Assembly (NCBI GenBank): GCA_003649515.1
Contig: QMSC01000017.1
Span: 1-15,901 of the forward strand
Direction of reading: 5' to 3'
DNA from: Thermoprotei archaeon
GTDB taxonomy: Archaea > Thermoproteota > Thermoprotei > Thermofilales > B20-G17
Length of the DNA stretch: 15,901 bases
A model generated the notes under the pieces. It was not told the DNA's origin. It made no database searches and was given only the letters and a program-made list of their open reading frames with translations. How positions within the stretch are numbered: position 1 is the stretch's first letter; every line of letters begins with the position of its first letter. The position numbers and the translations under genes are program-made. Positions 14,160-15,901 of this stretch are shown in pieces.

Positions 14160-14974
14160 TGTCGCGAAGAGATATGCTGGCAGTGATAAAACTCGGAGGC
14201 TCAGCTATAACGATAAAGGACGAGATCTTTACCCCTAACACCAGAGTAATCGAGAATATCGCAGAACAACTGCTTGAAACGTGGAGGGATGGATGGACGT
14301 TAATACTTGTGCACGGTGGAGGGTCCTATGGTCATCCTATTGCAAAAAAGTATCGCGTTATGGAGGGCTATAAGTCTCCAAGGAGCATGCTGGGTTACCT
14401 AGAAACGAGGATGGCGATGTTAAAGTTAAACGAGCTACTTGCGAGAACCTTTGTTTCAAAGGGTTTACCCGTGGTACCCCTACATACTGCGTGTATATCC
14501 GTGGCGGAAAGCGGTCTCATCTTGAACTTCTACTATACCTCTATTGAAACAGCTTTACGAAACAACTTTATACCTCTGCTTGAAGGCGATGTTGTTCTTG
14601 ACGCTGAAAGAGGATTTTCAATAGTCTCTGGCGATCAGGTAGTATACTGGTTGGCGCGGAAGTTTAAGCCAAAGAAAGTGATTTTCGGTATAGATGTCAA
14701 GGGAATTTATAATAGGGATCCGAAGAAGCATAAAGATGCGGTTCTTTTGAAGAGAATATCAATCGAAGAGCTTCGCAGGGTCTCCTTAGGAAAGGCTTAC
14801 GGTATTGATGTAACTGGAGGAATTCAGAGTAAGATGGAGTATATCATCAAAATAGTTGAAGGGGGCATTCCAGTATATGTTGGTAGCCTCTTAGACCCTA
14901 GGGTACTTGTTCAGATGGTAAGGGGGGAGGAGGGACAGTATACTATTATATGGCCAGCACCGAGGCGCGAGTAG
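14159..14974 (+). CDS. ipk: Isopentenyl phosphate kinase
   Basis: The 271-residue protein belongs to the amino acid kinase fold and matches isopentenyl phosphate kinase. It shows an N-terminal KLGGSAIT at 11-18, the glycine loop HGGGSYGH at 52-59 whose last histidine (H59) is the conserved substrate-phosphate-binding residue that marks this family, EGDVVLD near 141-147, SGDQVVYWLA near 159-168, and DVTGGIQSKME near 218-228. It phosphorylates isopentenyl phosphate to isopentenyl diphosphate with ATP, the last step of the archaeal mevalonate pathway. The ATG overlaps the stop of the synthase gene by one base, and a purine-rich GGAGAGGAAG lies just upstream. Its pairing with the synthase places substrate supply and chain elongation in one transcript. 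Length and motifs are normal. Confidence 0.93.
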   Translation: MSRRDMLAVIKLGGSAITIKDEIFTPNTRVIENIAEQLLETWRDGWTLILVHGGGSYGHPIAKKYRVMEGYKSPRSMLGYLETRMAMLKLNELLARTFVSKGLPVVPLHTACISVAESGLILNFYYTSIETALRNNFIPLLEGDVVLDAERGFSIVSGDQVVYWLARKFKPKKVIFGIDVKGIYNRDPKKHKDAVLLKRISIEELRRVSLGKAYGIDVTGGIQSKMEYIIKIVEGGIPVYVGSLLDPRVLVQMVRGEEGQYTIIWPAPRRE

Positions 14975-14990
14975 GGAGCGTTAAAATAGT

Positions 14991-15050
14991 TAAGTTTATA
15001 AACCTTACAAAACTGAAAAATTTGTAACACGCTTTGAATGGTGACCTTAT
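14991..15050 (+). promoter_or_regulatory. Promoter and ribosome binding site of the acidic mini-gene
   Basis: GTTTATAAAC at 14994-15003 is a near-ideal, fully palindromic TATA-like box. GGTGA at 15040-15044 is a good ribosome binding site six bases before the ATG at 15051. Together they predict a transcript with a leader of roughly 25 bases. Confidence 0.6.
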
Positions 15051-15152
15051 ATGCGTATTTTCGTTTTTGAGGAAGAGGAAGAATGGTGGGAAGAGGAAGA
15101 GGAGGAAGAGTGGGAGGAACTAGAGGAGGTCTGGGAGGAAGAGGAGTTCTAA
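15051..15152 (+). CDS. Extremely acidic, tryptophan-containing 33-residue mini-protein
   Basis: After a short hydrophobic start (MRIFVF) the protein consists almost only of glutamate broken by bulky residues: runs of 5, 7, 2, 2 and 4 Glu separated by WW, W, L, V and W, ending in F. In all there are 20 Glu, 4 Trp and only one basic residue, a net charge near -19. The reading frame is backed by a strong TATA-like box and GGTGA ribosome binding site, and the following gene has its own promoter. The DNA is a purine-rich GAG/GAA tract of about 80 bases, so slippage-prone repeats are an alternative reason for its form. I recognise no family. Ideas that fit the composition are a nucleic-acid mimic, a partner for a basic protein, or a metal-binding or charge-buffering peptide; none is shown. 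Confidence 0.6.
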   Translation: MRIFVFEEEEEWWEEEEEEEWEELEEVWEEEEF

Positions 15153-15168
15153 AAGAAAGCCAGTTTTT
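15153..15168 (+). terminator. Possible weak T-rich terminator
   Basis: A run of five T residues (CAGTTTTTGCC) just after the mini-gene could end transcription as archaeal U-rich terminators do. No hairpin is evident and the run is short. Confidence 0.2.
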
Positions 15169-15198
15169 GCCGCTGCAGATAACTTGTTTATAGTTTGA

Positions 15199-15214
15199 TT
15201 CTTATATTAAATTA
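15199..15214 (+). promoter_or_regulatory. TATA-like box of the last gene, leaderless
   Basis: TTATATTAAAT at about 15202-15212 is centred roughly 27 bases before the ATG at 15233, and the few bases before that ATG lack a ribosome binding site. A leaderless message is the best reading. Confidence 0.4.
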
Positions 15215-15232
15215 CGAAGTAAAAGTGTCTAG

Positions 15233-15901
15233 ATGTACCAGCTAATAGTCCGCGCTAAAAAGGACTCTGATGCCTTAAAGGCTATGGCAAGAGTATTCTA
15301 TCCTGACTGGAACCTGAGGATCTCGACTCTGAAGGGTGCTAGGGGGATAAATGAGATTCGAAAAAATCTTGAAGATATGGTTGATGAGCTGTTGTACAAC
15401 ATTATCTTAGTAGGGAGGGAGGATGCCAAGTTTCTTGTCTTAGAGGACGAGTTTCCAGAGAACGTCGTCTTCTTCATGGTTGATAAGAAAAGGATTCGAA
15501 ACGCAAGGATCATAACTCTTTCAAGATGTTTTGAGAGAGCGAGAGCTATCATAAGGAACTCAGCTCAATGGCAAGAGAACGCTTACGTCTTCTCGCACAA
15601 GGACGCTCCCTTCGTCAAGTATTCAATACCTGCCTATGACCTATTTTTAGGTCTTGGCGAGGGATATGAGAGGATGCTTGAAATTTTACTCGGCACCGGT
15701 TACAAGTGTACGCTTTTCGTAAGAGGTTTTGGAGGCACGCACGAGACATACTGTGGCCCCTCCTTAGTTGCGAAAATAAAGATACCTGACACCGGTAAAG
15801 TAAAGGTTCTCTCGAAGGAGGAGGCTGAATGTCTCGAAATTAAAGAGGAGGACCTAGTTAGCTCAAATAGGGACATTGTTCAAATGCATGAAAGGATATC
15901 C
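15233..15901 (+). CDS. Unrecognised protein, 3' end cut by window edge
   Basis: The frame is open from the ATG at 15233 to the end of the window, 223 codons with no stop, so the gene continues beyond it. Codon use resembles the neighbours and a well-placed TATA-like box supports the start. The protein begins MYQLIVRAKKDSDALKAMAR and shows alternating strands and helices: NIILVGREDAKFLVLEDEFP near 59-78, ENVVFFMVD near 79-87, ARIITLSRCFERARAIIR near 94-111 and TLFVRGFGGTHETYCGPS near 159-176, followed by a more beta-rich stretch (AKIKIPDTGKVKVLSKEEA). There is no signal peptide or membrane segment. I do not recognise the family; the cysteine and histidine in THETYCG might be functional. It could be an N-terminal domain of a larger enzyme. 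Confidence 0.7.
   Translation, partial: MYQLIVRAKKDSDALKAMARVFYPDWNLRISTLKGARGINEIRKNLEDMVDELLYNIILVGREDAKFLVLEDEFPENVVFFMVDKKRIRNARIITLSRCFERARAIIRNSAQWQENAYVFSHKDAPFVKYSIPAYDLFLGLGEGYERMLEILLGTGYKCTLFVRGFGGTHETYCGPSLVAKIKIPDTGKVKVLSKEEAECLEIKEEDLVSSNRDIVQMHERIS

Noticed and set aside
15061..15150. GAG/GAA purine tract as a simple microsatellite or CRISPR-like repeat
   Set aside because: The units are irregular and interrupted by TGG codons in frame; no spacer structure exists, and promoter and ribosome binding site support a gene.
1..15901. tRNA, rRNA or small nucleolar-type RNA genes
   Set aside because: I looked for tRNA arm patterns and C/D-box layouts in the gaps and saw nothing convincing.

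Overview
The window looks like chromosomal DNA of a thermophilic archaeon, most likely from the Thermoproteota (crenarchaeal side), although Korarchaeota or a related TACK lineage cannot be excluded. The signs are: genes of the archaeal isoprenoid and lipid pathway (geranylgeranyl reductase family protein, short-chain prenyl diphosphate synthase, isopentenyl phosphate kinase); archaeal TATA-like boxes placed 23-30 bases before start codons; many TTG and GTG starts; AGA/AGG-rich arginine coding; a UPF0248/MJ1316-domain gene; and an archaeal relative of the yeast SPOUT methyltransferase Sfm1. I see no rRNA, tRNA, CRISPR array, transposase or insertion-sequence ends. Gene density is high and most genes are housekeeping.

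Layout. 1-1522 (minus strand): a flavin reductase-like protein, cut by the window edge, lies behind a long coiled-coil protein of unknown function. A compact divergent promoter separates it from 1624-2434 (plus): a macro-domain protein overlapping a small MJ1316/UPF0248 protein, which suggests a shared role in processing RNA or ADP-ribose ends. 2435-2858 holds no intact gene but contains what looks like the decayed 3' end of a TIM-barrel-like gene. 2859-4049 (plus) is a geranylgeranyl reductase family flavoprotein. It converges with zero spacing on 4050-5200 (minus): a GDT1/TMEM165-type cation transporter preceded by an MJ0936/YfcE-type metallophosphoesterase. 5421-6374 (plus) is a sialidase-like beta-propeller protein. 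6579-7628 (minus) is a duplicated Lrp/AsnC-like regulator, divergent from the next block.

7859-12253 (plus) looks like an operon: a 1051-residue superfamily 2 helicase related to the MrfA/YprA group, an Sfm1-like SPOUT methyltransferase, and an XTP/dITP diphosphatase. It is followed by a circularly permuted YlqF/RbgA-type GTPase (12285-13097), then a prenyl diphosphate synthase and an isopentenyl phosphate kinase joined by a one-base stop/start overlap (13146-14974). The kinase supplies isopentenyl diphosphate, the synthase elongates it to a geranylgeranyl-size chain, and the reductase at 2859 probably saturates such chains in lipids.

The most unusual items are: a 33-residue gene at 15051-15152 encoding 20 glutamates and 4 tryptophans, with a clear promoter and ribosome binding site; the helicase, whose C-terminal part resembles a degenerate YprB-type exonuclease fused to an MrfA-type helicase; and the macro-domain/MJ1316 pair. 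The window ends inside an unrecognised gene starting at 15233.
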